This document shows positions 16,891-26,380 of a DNA stretch of 64,000 bases, piece after piece. Source of the DNA: Paenibacillus solani (GTDB lineage: Bacteria; Bacillota; Bacilli; Paenibacillales; Paenibacillaceae). The notes under the pieces were generated by a model. The model saw nothing but the letters and a program-made list of their open reading frames with translations. It had not been told where the DNA came from and searched no databases. Position numbers and translations under genes: made by a program. Every line of letters begins with the position of its first letter. Positions within the stretch are counted from its first letter, which is position 1. The stretch is from NCBI RefSeq assembly GCF_001277345.1, contig NZ_LIUT01000001.1, positions 638,448-702,447 on the forward strand, given 5' to 3'.

Positions 16891-17423
16891 AAGGGGAGAC
16901 AAGGTATATCCTAAAAAATTCTTTGAACGGTCTAAAGTGTAGAAATGACAAACAGAACAAGTAGTCCAGCTCGTTGATTTCGGATGCACGGTAAATGTAG
17001 AAGTCCGTTTCAATGGTGTGTTTTACAGTGACTATCCATTGCTCTTTACTGAGCTTCTTTTTTATGAAGCTCAGTTCTTCCCTCTCCCCACCCCCACGAT
17101 GAAGAAGGATGCCATGCGCCGCATCAGCGGAGCGGACGAATCGATTCCGGAGAAGCGAAGCGGTCGCCTTTGTTGCCGAATTTCTACCTTGGTATCCCCA
17201 TTCATGAAATTCGGAAACAACAGCGATCGGAGGAACGATACGTACGCGGAGCGTCTCACTTAAACGTCCCGCTTATGAGTCCAACTTACGCATCCTACTT
17301 AAGCGTCTCCATACACTTTTTGATACTTTTCCGCCTCCAGCGTTTTACCATCCAAGGAATCGGCAATACTACCATGTATTAACGCTTTGGATGAAGACAT
17401 ATGGAATACAGGAGGAATGACTT
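16891..17423 (+). other. Long intergenic region with inverted repeats
   Basis: No gene is supported; the open frames here cross hairpins and lack ribosome sites. Two structures are visible: ACTGAGCTTC/GAAGCTCAGT at 17048-17075, and a longer palindrome at 17162-17228. The flanks of the second carry GCGGAGCGGAC and GTACGCGGAGCGTC, which look like parts of one dispersed element. Confidence 0.6.
17121..17262 (+). repeat. Palindromic intergenic element
   Basis: The core is a stem of about 13 bp, GTTGCCGAATTTC (17172-17184) with GAAATTCGG..AACAAC (17206-17221). It extends outward by GGTCGC/GCGATC and is flanked by GCGGAGCGGAC on the left and CGCGGAGCG on the right. The modular look suggests a dispersed, REP-like element of this genus, but only this copy is in the window. 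Confidence 0.5.
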
Positions 17424-19154
17424 GTGAATTTAAGTATCGTGATTATGCTGGTGCAGCTGTTCTTTGCAGTCATCATCGGCATTTATTTTTGGAACTTATT
17501 GCGTGGACAGAAGACGAGCAAAACAGCGGTAGATCGTGAATCGCGAAAGGAACTCGATAAATTACGCAAGCTTCGGTCGGTATCCTTAACGAAACCGCTG
17601 GCCGAGAAAACAAGGCCGCAAACGATGGATGACATTGTGGGACAAAAGGACGGCTTGCGCGCGTTGAAGGCGGCGCTATGCAGTGCGAATCCACAGCATG
17701 TCATTGTATACGGTCCACCGGGGGTCGGTAAGACTGCTGCTGCTCGCGTGGTGATGGAGGAAGCGAAGAAGAACCCGCAATCCCCGTTCAAATATGATGC
17801 AAAATTCACCGAGATTGACGCCACTACGGCCCGCTTCGATGAACGCGGAATTGCCGACCCGCTTATTGGATCGGTTCATGATCCGATTTATCAAGGTGCG
17901 GGTGCGATGGGCGTAGCAGGTATTCCTCAACCGAAGCCAGGTGCTGTGACCAAGGCACACGGAGGAATTCTGTTTATTGACGAAATTGGGGAATTGCATC
18001 CTATTCAGATGAATAAGCTGTTAAAAGTGCTGGAGGACCGCAAGGTGCTGCTGGAAAGTGCGTATTATAATTCTGAGGATGCCAACACGCCTGCCTATAT
18101 ACACGACATTTTTCAAAATGGACTTCCGGCAGATTTTCGACTGGTCGGTGCCACGACGCGTTCACCGGAAGAAATTGCTCCTGCACTTCGTTCACGCTGC
18201 ATGGAGATTTTTTTCCGTCCGCTTCTGCCTGAAGAGATTGGGAAGATCGCAGAGGACGCCATTCAAAAAATCGGTTTGAATGCCGCTCCCGCAGCAGTGG
18301 AAGTTGTGAAGCAGTACTGCTCCAACGGCCGTGAAGCGGTTAATATGATTCAATTGGCTGCCGGACTTGCTCTGACCGAGAAGCGAGATGCTCTTAGCGC
18401 AGGGGATTTAGAGTGGGTGGCTAGCAGCAGCCAGCTTCAGCCAAGGCCCGACCGGAAAATACCGGAGAAGCCTCAAGTTGGCGTAGTAAACGGGTTGGCC
18501 GTATACGGTCCCAATATGGGGGCGCTGCTCGAAATAGAAGTGTCTGCAGTTCCTGTTGAGAAGGGACGGGGAATATATAATATTACAGGCGTTGTGGATG
18601 AAGAGGAATTTGGCGGGGGTTCGCGGAAGCTGCGCCGTAAGAGTATGGCCAAAGGCTCGATCGAGAATGTCTTGACCGTTCTGGGCTCGATGGGCTTTAC
18701 CCCTAAAAACTATGATCTGCATATCAATTTTCCTGGAGGAACACCAATTGACGGCCCTTCGGCGGGTATTGCAATGGCGACGGCGATCGTATCGGCTATT
18801 AAAGGAATTGAAGTCGACAATAAGGTCGCGATGACCGGCGAGATGAGCATCCATGGAAAGGTGAAGCCAATTGGCGGAGTCATAGCTAAAGTAGAAGCGG
18901 CATTTCAAGCTGGGGTAACCCGCGTGATCATTCCCAAGGACAATTGGCAGACGTTATTTCAAGATTTGAGCGGCGGCTTACGGGTCATCCCGGTAGAATC
19001 GGTAGATGAGGTATTCGGTCATATTTTTGGAGGAGCGTTCACTCCCGAGGTGGTGCAGCTCCCAGGGAACGAGATTTTTCCAACCTCTTCTGCTTCATTG
19101 CTGCAGGCCACACCTCCACGCAATGGTAAAATTACGGATGCTGGTGGATGTTAA
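17424..19154 (+). CDS. lonB: ATP-dependent protease LonB (membrane-anchored)
   Basis: Spore-formers use this Lon paralogue in the forespore. The 576 residues hold an N-terminal membrane anchor (residues about 3-25), an AAA+ domain with Walker A GPPGVGKT at 97-104 and Walker B ILFIDEIGEL, and a Lon-type protease domain with the Ser-Lys dyad in DGPSAGIAMA and HGKVKPIGG. It starts with GTG behind AGGAGG. It is slightly longer than B. subtilis LonB (552). The lon gene follows after about 85 bases. Sigma-F control as in B. subtilis is plausible, but no promoter was assigned. Confidence 0.95.
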   Translation: MNLSIVIMLVQLFFAVIIGIYFWNLLRGQKTSKTAVDRESRKELDKLRKLRSVSLTKPLAEKTRPQTMDDIVGQKDGLRALKAALCSANPQHVIVYGPPGVGKTAAARVVMEEAKKNPQSPFKYDAKFTEIDATTARFDERGIADPLIGSVHDPIYQGAGAMGVAGIPQPKPGAVTKAHGGILFIDEIGELHPIQMNKLLKVLEDRKVLLESAYYNSEDANTPAYIHDIFQNGLPADFRLVGATTRSPEEIAPALRSRCMEIFFRPLLPEEIGKIAEDAIQKIGLNAAPAAVEVVKQYCSNGREAVNMIQLAAGLALTEKRDALSAGDLEWVASSSQLQPRPDRKIPEKPQVGVVNGLAVYGPNMGALLEIEVSAVPVEKGRGIYNITGVVDEEEFGGGSRKLRRKSMAKGSIENVLTVLGSMGFTPKNYDLHINFPGGTPIDGPSAGIAMATAIVSAIKGIEVDNKVAMTGEMSIHGKVKPIGGVIAKVEAAFQAGVTRVIIPKDNWQTLFQDLSGGLRVIPVESVDEVFGHIFGGAFTPEVVQLPGNEIFPTSSASLLQATPPRNGKITDAGGC

Positions 19155-19238
19155 GTTTCATATGGTTGGTTTTTTATACGCAGATTTGATAAAATAGGAA
19201 TAGTGTCAACATTGAGAGCCATTGGAGGTGCGAAAGCG

Positions 19239-21575
19239 ATGGGACCCAGTAAATCCAAAGGTCGTCGTTTTCCTTTACTGCCTTTGAGAGGTCTTCTTGT
19301 CTATCCAAGCATGGTGCTTCACTTGGATGTAGGCAGGGAGAAATCGGTAAAGGCTTTAGAAAAAGCGATGGTTGAAGACAATTTGATTCTCCTATGTTCT
19401 CAATCGGAAGTGAACATTGAAGAGCCTACGCAGGATGATATTTTTCGGATTGGCACAGTTGCGAATGTACGCCAGATGCTTAAACTTCCGAACGGTACCA
19501 TACGTGTGCTAGTGGAGGGTATGGAACGGGCGGAGGTTATAGAATATACGGATCAAGAGGAATACTATGAGGTCATTGCCCGGGAGCTTCCTGAGGAGGA
19601 GAACCATGACCCTGAAGTGTCCGCACTCATGCGAACCGTACTGTCCCAGTTTGAGAATTACATCAATTTGTCGAAGAAGGTGACGCCAGAGACACTCGCG
19701 GCCGTTTCCGATATTGATGAGCCGGGCAGACTGGCTGACGTGATTACAAGTCATCTGTCACTGAAGATCAAAGATAAGCAAGAAATTCTCGAAACAATTG
19801 ACGTTCGCAAACGGCTCGAGAAACTTCTAGATATACTGAATAATGAGCGTGAAGTGCTGGAATTGGAGCGCAAAATCAACCAGCGCGTTAAGAAGCAAAT
19901 GGAGAAGACCCAGAAGGAATACTATTTGCGTGAGCAGATGAAGGCCATCCAAAAAGAGCTTGGCGACAAGGAAGGCCGTGCAGGAGAAGTAGAGGAGCTT
20001 CGAAGCCAGCTGGAGGAGCTTGAACTGCCGGAGCGCGTTCAGGAGAAGGTTGAGAAGGAGATTGACCGACTCGAGAAAATGCCGTCGAGCTCTGCCGAAG
20101 GCGGCGTGATTCGGAATTATGTCGATTGGCTGCTGGGGCTGCCTTGGAGTAACAAGACCGAAGACGATCTGGACATCGTTAAAGCGGAGCAAGTGCTGGA
20201 CGAGGATCATTACGGTCTGGAAAAACCGAAGGAACGCGTGCTTGAATATTTAGCGGTCCAGAAGCTGGTGAAGAAGATGAAGGGGCCAATTTTGTGCTTG
20301 GTTGGCCCTCCTGGCGTCGGTAAAACATCGCTCGCCAGGTCAATTGCACGCTCTTTGGAACGCAAATTCGTTCGTGTATCTTTGGGCGGAGTAAGGGACG
20401 AGGCTGAAATTCGTGGACACCGCCGCACGTATGTAGGAGCCATGCCTGGACGTATCATTCAAGGCATGAAGACGGCGGGTTCGATGAATCCCGTGTTTCT
20501 GCTGGATGAAATCGATAAGATGGCATCCGACTTCCGCGGTGACCCGTCTTCCGCGCTGCTTGAAGTGCTGGATCCCGAGCAGAACAATACGTTCAGCGAT
20601 CATTTCGTGGAAATTCCTTTTGACCTGTCCAACGTCATGTTTGTCACGACGGCGAACGTGCTTCATAACATTCCGAGGCCGCTTCTGGACCGGATGGAAG
20701 TGCTGAACATTCCAGGCTATACCGAACTGGAGAAATTGCAGATCGCCAATCGTTATTTGCTGCCTAAACAGAAGAGTGAGCACGGGTTAGCACCGGAGCA
20801 GCTAGTTCTGGATGAGGAAGCGCTGATGAAGGTAATTCGGGAGTATACCCGTGAATCCGGAGTGCGGAATCTGGAGCAGCAAGTGGCTGCGCTGTGCCGC
20901 AAAGTCGCCAAACAGATCGTAACGAATCAATCGGAATCCATTGAGATTAAGGCAGACGATATTAAGGAATATCTTGGAATTGCGAAGTTCCGCTACGGCA
21001 TGGCCGAACTTGAGGATCAAGTGGGCACGGTAACAGGACTTGCCTGGACGGAGGTCGGCGGCGAGACGCTGACCATTGAAGTAACCGTGGTGCCTGGTAC
21101 CGGCAAGTTGACTTTGACAGGGAAGCTTGGCGATGTAATGAAGGAATCGGCTCAAGCCGCCTTCAGTTTTACCCGCTCGAAAGCGGTGGAATTGGGCATT
21201 GATCCGGATTTCCATGAGAAGCTTGATGTCCATATCCATATCCCTGAGGGCGCTATTCCGAAGGATGGTCCTTCAGCCGGTATTACGATTGCGACAGCGT
21301 TGATCTCATCCTTAACGAAACGGCATGTAGTCCGTGATGTGGCGATGACAGGAGAAATTACACTTCGGGGACGCGTTCTGCCAATTGGCGGCTTGAAAGA
21401 GAAATCATTGGCAGCTCACCGTGCCGGCTACAAAAAAATATTACTCCCTAAGGATAACGAACGTGACTTGCGTGATATACCTGACAGCGTGAAGAACGAC
21501 GTGGAGTTCGTTCCGGTATCCCATATGGATCAGGTTCTGGAGCACGCGCTCGTTGAACAAACGGGAGTGCACTAG
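19239..21575 (+). CDS. lon: ATP-dependent protease La (LonA)
   Basis: Soluble hexameric AAA+ serine protease that removes misfolded and regulatory proteins. With the ATG at 19239 (GGAGGTG at 19225) the protein has 778 residues, near the 774 of B. subtilis. The N-terminal substrate domain begins [13 protein letters not shown], a coiled coil lies at about 190-270, Walker A is GPPGVGKT at about 350, and the catalytic Ser sits in KDGPSAGIT at about 675 with Lys in the following [10 protein letters not shown] region. The longer frame from 19203 lacks a ribosome site. engB follows 17 bases downstream. Confidence 0.96.
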   Translation: MGPSKSKGRRFPLLPLRGLLVYPSMVLHLDVGREKSVKALEKAMVEDNLILLCSQSEVNIEEPTQDDIFRIGTVANVRQMLKLPNGTIRVLVEGMERAEVIEYTDQEEYYEVIARELPEEENHDPEVSALMRTVLSQFENYINLSKKVTPETLAAVSDIDEPGRLADVITSHLSLKIKDKQEILETIDVRKRLEKLLDILNNEREVLELERKINQRVKKQMEKTQKEYYLREQMKAIQKELGDKEGRAGEVEELRSQLEELELPERVQEKVEKEIDRLEKMPSSSAEGGVIRNYVDWLLGLPWSNKTEDDLDIVKAEQVLDEDHYGLEKPKERVLEYLAVQKLVKKMKGPILCLVGPPGVGKTSLARSIARSLERKFVRVSLGGVRDEAEIRGHRRTYVGAMPGRIIQGMKTAGSMNPVFLLDEIDKMASDFRGDPSSALLEVLDPEQNNTFSDHFVEIPFDLSNVMFVTTANVLHNIPRPLLDRMEVLNIPGYTELEKLQIANRYLLPKQKSEHGLAPEQLVLDEEALMKVIREYTRESGVRNLEQQVAALCRKVAKQIVTNQSESIEIKADDIKEYLGIAKFRYGMAELEDQVGTVTGLAWTEVGGETLTIEVTVVPGTGKLTLTGKLGDVMKESAQAAFSFTRSKAVELGIDPDFHEKLDVHIHIPEGAIPKDGPSAGITIATALISSLTKRHVVRDVAMTGEITLRGRVLPIGGLKEKSLAAHRAGYKKILLPKDNERDLRDIPDSVKNDVEFVPVSHMDQVLEHALVEQTGVH

Positions 21576-21592
21576 AGAGGAAAGTCTAAGTT

Positions 21593-22237
21593 ATGAAAGT
21601 TACGAAGGCCGAGTTTGTCATCAGTGCTGTCGTACCTGCTCAATATCCTGATGACGCCTTGCCGGAGATTGCTCTGGCAGGGCGTTCCAACGTGGGCAAG
21701 TCATCACTGATTAACCGAATGATATCTCGCAAGAACCTGGCGCGCACTAGTGCGACACCAGGGAAAACACAGCAGCTCAATTATTATCGGGTGAATGATG
21801 ATCTGTATCTGGTTGATTTCCCGGGCTATGGTTATGCGAAGGTATCCAAAACCCAGCGTGCGGCGTTTGGCGAAATGATTGAGAGATACCTGCTCAGCCG
21901 TGAAGAGCTGAAGCTCGTATTACTTATAGTAGACATGCGTCACCCGCCGTCAAAAGACGATATCAGCATGTATGAATGGCTGCAGCATTACAACCGTCCA
22001 GTGTGCGTAGTCGCGACCAAGGCGGATAAAATTCCGAAGACGCGCCGCCAGAAGCATGTAAAAATCGTGAAAGAAACACTCGGGTTCAAACCCTATCATT
22101 CATTCGTCATGTTTTCATCCGAGCTAGGTCTGGGTAAAGATGAATTATGGGCCATTATGGAGTCTCATATGGGGACTAAGGAAACAAAGGCAGAGCCGGC
22201 TCTTGAGTCGGATAGGGAAGGCAGCGAACCAGTCTGA
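21593..22237 (+). CDS. engB: Ribosome biogenesis GTP-binding protein EngB/YsxC
   Basis: Essential GTPase for late assembly of the 50S subunit. The 214 residues carry G1 [10 protein letters not shown]3 DFPGYGYA and G4 TKADK, plus a C-terminal acidic tail longer than in B. subtilis YsxC (about 195). AGAGGAAAG precedes the ATG. It is coupled to lon, an arrangement kept across Bacillales. The stop codon lies in the loop of the terminator hairpin. Confidence 0.96.
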   Translation: MKVTKAEFVISAVVPAQYPDDALPEIALAGRSNVGKSSLINRMISRKNLARTSATPGKTQQLNYYRVNDDLYLVDFPGYGYAKVSKTQRAAFGEMIERYLLSREELKLVLLIVDMRHPPSKDDISMYEWLQHYNRPVCVVATKADKIPKTRRQKHVKIVKETLGFKPYHSFVMFSSELGLGKDELWAIMESHMGTKETKAEPALESDREGSEPV

Positions 22238-22250
22238 ACTGGTTCGTTTT
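22225..22250 (+). terminator. Terminator of the lon-engB unit, overlapping the engB stop
   Basis: CGAACCAG/CTGGTTCG has a 6-base loop that contains the engB TGA and is followed by TTTTG. Confidence 0.8.
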
Positions 22251-22450
22251 GTTGTGATTTTTTCAAGGTAACACAGGGATTCGGTGCATTCTTCATAGGA
22301 AAGTGAGCATCATGCGGGAAATGTTAGCTTGATTCCGGCTAATTCCGTTTTTTTATGAAATATGATGGATAATCTCGTTCGGACGGCAAGAAATACCGCT
22401 GGCGTCTGCTGTATAATGGTAATAAGTTAAAAGAATTGAGGGAGATTTTT

Positions 22451-23041
22451 ATGGCTCAGCGGTTAGCCACAGAATATGTTAATGCCACAATGCAAATGAC
22501 GGACATTCAAATGGATCAATTTCTGCAATATAACCAAGCTTTCCGGATATCGAACCGGGTGAAAGTGATGGACAGCGGAGAGCAGGTATTCGTGCTCGAA
22601 GATGAAAGCGGGGAAGAAGTTCATTTGCCCTTTGAACGCAAGAATGGCTTGTACGTCTGTGAGCTGTCGTGCCGATTGGTTACTCCCCATCTGACTAATG
22701 CCGTACGGAAACTGTTTGCGGCCTTTAGTGGATCAGGCAGAGTGAATCGGATCTATCGCGGCTTTACGATGAGCTACGACTATCATGTAGGAACGGTGCA
22801 TAGAATTACTCAGATCGCCGGGGACGACAGCATCGTCATCTACGAGTACAAGAATACAGCTGGTGAGCTGCAGCGTCTCTTCAACAGTAATGAAGCAGAG
22901 AAAGAGATTGAATCCATCCAGCGCAATATTAATGTGCTTCTGGATCAGCGGATTGCAGCAGGAAATGATAAACTAAAAACGACGACGATCGATGAACGTC
23001 TGCGAAGATTTAATCAACGTCTATTCGTTCTTGAGGCTTAA
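22451..23041 (+). CDS. Protein of unknown function
   Basis: This 196-residue soluble protein begins at the ATG at 22451 with a GAGGGAGA site; an upstream start at 22436 would include that site in the coding frame. The N-terminal two thirds look like mixed alpha/beta, and the C-terminal part (EAEKEIESIQRNINVLLDQRI) is a likely coiled coil. One cysteine pair (YVCELSC) is present but no known motif. It is a single-gene unit between engB and speD with its own terminator, and it is not found at this place in the B. subtilis order. Confidence 0.8.
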   Translation: MAQRLATEYVNATMQMTDIQMDQFLQYNQAFRISNRVKVMDSGEQVFVLEDESGEEVHLPFERKNGLYVCELSCRLVTPHLTNAVRKLFAAFSGSGRVNRIYRGFTMSYDYHVGTVHRITQIAGDDSIVIYEYKNTAGELQRLFNSNEAEKEIESIQRNINVLLDQRIAAGNDKLKTTTIDERLRRFNQRLFVLEA

Positions 23042-23044
23042 GCG

Positions 23045-23072
23045 GCTGCCCTGAATAGGGCGGCTTTTTTAT
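23045..23072 (+). terminator. Terminator of the 22451 gene
   Basis: GCTGCCCT/AGGGCGGC with a GAAT loop is followed by six T. Confidence 0.85.
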
Positions 23073-23220
23073 TTATTGTCAATACATAGATTCTCGAAAT
23101 TATGTGTACACGTGAGATAAATCTTTGTTTATGCTCAATTAAACCGGGGGATTCACCATATCGTTCAAACCCACATATATTGAGCTGTAAAATATTTATT
23201 GGGTATTTTTGAAAAAGGTG

Positions 23221-23249
23221 TTGCAATTAAACGTTATAGATGTTATTTT
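23221..23249 (+). promoter_or_regulatory. Possible promoter of the speD transcript
   Basis: TTGCAA (23221-23226) and TATTTT (23244-23249) are 17 bases apart. The leader would be about 140 bases and would include the structure at 23271-23344. Confidence 0.45.
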
Positions 23250-23270
23250 TAATCTCGTTGAAAAGAATAT

Positions 23271-23344
23271 AGGAACCAGGATTCACTCAGGACATGTAAT
23301 GTTGCGAGAGATTATTCCCTCGGGAAGTGAATGACGTAGGTCCT
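23271..23344 (+). promoter_or_regulatory. Structured 5' leader upstream of speD
   Basis: An outer stem AGGA(a)CC/GGTCCT, a perfect 7-bp stem ATTCACT/AGTGAAT and an inner CGAG/CTCG hairpin nest around each other, about 50 bases before the speD ATG. This might be a cis-acting RNA element for S-adenosylmethionine decarboxylase. No known class is recognised. Confidence 0.4.
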
Positions 23345-23395
23345 AGCGGATGAAATTTTCAAATATTTTATTCCTAGGAAGGGGGAAACCGGAAG

Positions 23396-23794
23396 ATGGA
23401 ATACTCAACTTTCGGAAGACACGTTGCTGTTGATACTTGGGGTGTCGATTTTGAACTATTGAACAGTGCAGAATTTTTGCAAGCTCAGATGGTGGAAGCC
23501 GCTGAAGCATGTGGAGCAACGGTGTTGTCTGTCCAATCCAAGCAGTTTGAACCACAAGGTGCGACTGTGCTGGTGTTGCTGTCGGAAAGCCATCTCTCGA
23601 TTCACACATACCCTGAGAGAGGGTTCGCTGCGATTGACTGTTATACCTGTGGGGAGACAGTAGATCCGCAGTTGGCTATTGACTATCTGGTATCCGCTTT
23701 GAAACCTGAAAAATGCTATGCTAAAAAGCTCGTGCGCGGACTCGGCGAAATGACCGTGGAAACGCCAGAGATGAAACAGGCTGAGCTCGTTTAA
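23396..23794 (+). CDS. speD: S-adenosylmethionine decarboxylase proenzyme
   Basis: Decarboxylates SAM to provide the aminopropyl donor for spermidine synthesis. The 132-residue proenzyme should cut itself between Glu64 and Ser65 (LSES-HLSIHTYPE), turning Ser65 into the pyruvoyl cofactor. The conserved TCG loop (CYTCGE, about residues 80-85) holds the general acid Cys. The length fits the short Bacillus class. GGGGGAAA precedes the ATG. It is a monocistronic gene with its own terminator and a long structured leader. Confidence 0.96.
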   Translation: MEYSTFGRHVAVDTWGVDFELLNSAEFLQAQMVEAAEACGATVLSVQSKQFEPQGATVLVLLSESHLSIHTYPERGFAAIDCYTCGETVDPQLAIDYLVSALKPEKCYAKKLVRGLGEMTVETPEMKQAELV

Positions 23795-23823
23795 ATTGGC
23801 CAACTAATCAAATGTGTATATTG

Positions 23824-23857
23824 ATAACCATGGAGATTTCCATGGTTATTTATTTTG
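23824..23857 (+). terminator. Terminator of speD
   Basis: ATAACCATGGA/TCCATGGTTAT around a GATT loop is followed by TTATTTTG. Confidence 0.85.
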
Positions 23858-24026
23858 TATGGGTATGAAGCCAGGCAGTTGTTTTCGTAATCATGAATTC
23901 GTAACAATTCGTACGTATATCTAAGTTGTTCTATATCCACAATAGTAAGGTGCAATCTTTTGGAAAAGTAAGCTTGTTCTTGGAATGAAGAAGTATGGGG
24001 ATTTCATAAACATTTCATAAAATAGA

Positions 24027-24055
24027 CAAGGCTGCTCAGCATACTGTGATATAAT
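24027..24055 (+). promoter_or_regulatory. Probable promoter of the hem operon (extended -10)
   Basis: TATAAT at 24050-24055 is preceded by TGA, giving an extended -10. The -35 region is weak (CAAGGC 17 bases upstream). Confidence 0.6.
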
Positions 24056-24122
24056 GAACAGAGTAAAGAACAGTATGTCTATACGGCAAAACTACTCGGA
24101 GAAATAGGCAGGTGAACATGCA

Positions 24123-25526
24123 ATGCACATCGTCGTTGTTGGGTTGAATTATCGTACAGCGCCCGTGGAAGTCAGAGAACGGTTTACATTCTCGGAAGAT
24201 GACATGCCAAAGGCATTAGAACAGCTTAATTCGACCAAGAGCGTATTGGAGGGCGTCATTGTCGCTACCTGCAACCGGACTGAGATTTATGTTGTGGTAG
24301 ATCGCCTTCATATGTGCGGCTACTTTATCCGCAGTTTTATGGAACAGTGGTTCGGCATTAATCGTGAAGAATTTACACAACATCTCTATATATATGAAGA
24401 CGAACAAGCTATTTCCCATCTGTTTAAGGTCACCTGCGGTTTGGATTCCATGGTCATTGGAGAAACGCAGATTCTTGGACAGGTGCGTAATGCTTTTTTG
24501 ACGTCACAGAAGCATAATGCGACAGGAACCTGGTTCAATATGTTATTTAAACAAGCTGTTACGCTCGGCAAGCGGGCTCATTCGGAGACATCAATCGGCG
24601 AAAGTGCCGTCTCTGTCAGTTATGCTGCAGTTGAGCTGGGCAAACGGATTTTTGGTGCGTTCCACAATAAGAAGGTCATGATTCTCGGCGCAGGCAAAAT
24701 GAGCGAGCTTACCGTGAAGCATCTGTATGCCAATGGTGCCGCAGAAGTGATCGTAGCTAACCGCACGCTCACTAGAGCAGAGGAGTTGGCACGCAAATTC
24801 AAAGGAACGCCTTGTACCATAAACGAAGCGATCCATTCGTTGAATGAAGTGGATATCATTATCAGCTCCACCGGTTCTAATGAATATGTGCTCAATGCGG
24901 AACGGGTTAAGGAGAGCATGAAGAAACGGCCATCCCGTCCGTTGTTCATGATTGATATTGCAGTACCACGTGATATTGATCCGGCAGTAGGCGATCTCTC
25001 GAATGTATTCTTATACGATATTGATGATTTAGAAGGCATTGTAGAGACCAATATGGAAATGCGCCGGGTGGAAGCTGCGAAGATTGAAGTGATGATTCAA
25101 GAAGAAATGGATGCCTTTCACACCTGGCTGAAGACGCTTGGCGTCAGACCGGCCATCCGGGCCTTACAGGAAAAATCAAATGCCATTCATGAAGAAACCA
25201 TGGAAAGTCTGTTCAACAAGCTTCCGGAACTGGATGAACGCCAGCGAAAAGTCATTCGTCGTTTGACCAAGAGCATCGTGAACCAGATGATGCATGATCC
25301 TATTAACCGGATCAAGGAAATGACGGGCGGTAAGCAGGGCGGCGAAGCACTGGATTATTTTTCACAAATTTTTGCATTAGAAAGCCTGATTCATGAGAAT
25401 GAGCAGCGTGCCAGCCGTCACAAGAAAGCTACTCCCGCCATTGAAGCTGAACGAACAAAGAATGCTTCGGATCAGCAGGCAGAAGAGAAGCCGCTGAAGG
25501 TGACTCTGGCTCCTGCCACCCTTTGA
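24123..25526 (+). CDS. hemA: Glutamyl-tRNA reductase
   Basis: First committed step of heme synthesis: reduces glutamyl-tRNA to glutamate-1-semialdehyde with NADPH. The 467 residues show the catalytic Cys50 in VATCNRTEIY, the GLDSMVIGETQILGQV stretch, an NADPH-binding GAGKMSEL and a C-terminal dimerisation helix. An extra Lys/Ala-rich tail of about 30 residues (KKATPAIEAERTKNASDQQA) is longer than in B. subtilis (455). AGGCAGGTG precedes the ATG. It heads the operon hemA-hemX-sirC-hemC-cobA/hemD-hemB-hemL. Confidence 0.97.
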   Translation: MHIVVVGLNYRTAPVEVRERFTFSEDDMPKALEQLNSTKSVLEGVIVATCNRTEIYVVVDRLHMCGYFIRSFMEQWFGINREEFTQHLYIYEDEQAISHLFKVTCGLDSMVIGETQILGQVRNAFLTSQKHNATGTWFNMLFKQAVTLGKRAHSETSIGESAVSVSYAAVELGKRIFGAFHNKKVMILGAGKMSELTVKHLYANGAAEVIVANRTLTRAEELARKFKGTPCTINEAIHSLNEVDIIISSTGSNEYVLNAERVKESMKKRPSRPLFMIDIAVPRDIDPAVGDLSNVFLYDIDDLEGIVETNMEMRRVEAAKIEVMIQEEMDAFHTWLKTLGVRPAIRALQEKSNAIHEETMESLFNKLPELDERQRKVIRRLTKSIVNQMMHDPINRIKEMTGGKQGGEALDYFSQIFALESLIHENEQRASRHKKATPAIEAERTKNASDQQAEEKPLKVTLAPATL

Positions 25527-25544
25527 GGAGGGTGAGGGTAGCCT

Positions 25545-26375
25545 ATGTTGTTAAATATCATTTATATCACCGGCATTTGTATCTATGCCCTGAGCCTTCT
25601 GTTTTATATCTCGGATTGCATTTCACGCAATTCGGTGGCGAAGCGGATAGGCACAGGGCTTCTTGCCATTACTGCACTTTTTCAACTAGTGGGGATCGGT
25701 ATCAGAGCGATGGAGGGCGGGCATTTCCATTTCCCTGTCTTTACATTGTTTGATTTCTTGTACCTGCTGGCTTTCTGTATATCGATCACTTCAATAGCCC
25801 TGACGTACATGAAGCTCTCGGAATTTGCCGTTCTATTGATAAACCTTGTGGGATTTAGCGTCATGCTGATTAATCGTTTGTGGTTTACGGCAGGCGATAA
25901 TGCGCTGTCCAGCTGGGAGACAGAGCACCGTCTTTTGCTAGTTCATATCGCGCTAGCTAGTGTCAGCTTTGCCGCTTTGACGGTAGGCGCGGTGTTTGCG
26001 GCCATCTACATGTTCCTGCATCGCAAGTTGAAGCACAAGCAATGGAATGATACGATTCGCAGGTTGCCAAGCCTTGAGAAGCTGGATGATTACTCCTATA
26101 AAGCGCTGATGGCCGGAACGATTATTTTGGTGCTATCGCTCATCCTGGCAGTCCTGTCGGTAGTCATGGCTGGACGATGGGCTTTGTTATTGGATATCAA
26201 AGTGATGTCTACTCTGACGGCGCTGGCGATGTATATTGTCTATTTTATTAAACGTCGTTTATGGAGAAGATCCGGCAGAGAAACAGCCATATGGGCTTTG
26301 ATCGGATATGGTTTTATTATATTGAACTTTTTTCTGAATACGTGGTCTGCTTTTCACAGCTGGTCAGGAGTGTGA
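25545..26375 (+). CDS. hemX: HemX, cytochrome c assembly (CcsA-like) membrane protein
   Basis: The 276-residue integral membrane protein has about eight helices and belongs to the CcsA/CcmC-like family. In B. subtilis HemX lowers the amount of HemA and may sense or move heme. GGAGGGTGAGGG precedes the ATG, 18 bases after hemA. The family's tryptophan-rich heme-handling motif is not evident, which fits a regulatory rather than a heme-ligation role. Confidence 0.9.
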   Translation: MLLNIIYITGICIYALSLLFYISDCISRNSVAKRIGTGLLAITALFQLVGIGIRAMEGGHFHFPVFTLFDFLYLLAFCISITSIALTYMKLSEFAVLLINLVGFSVMLINRLWFTAGDNALSSWETEHRLLLVHIALASVSFAALTVGAVFAAIYMFLHRKLKHKQWNDTIRRLPSLEKLDDYSYKALMAGTIILVLSLILAVLSVVMAGRWALLLDIKVMSTLTALAMYIVYFIKRRLWRRSGRETAIWALIGYGFIILNFFLNTWSAFHSWSGV

Positions 26376-26380
26376 GGACA

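Noticed and set aside
17018-17382. Open frames in the ispG-lonB gap
   Set aside because: They cross two strong inverted repeats, overlap one another on both strands and lack ribosome sites.
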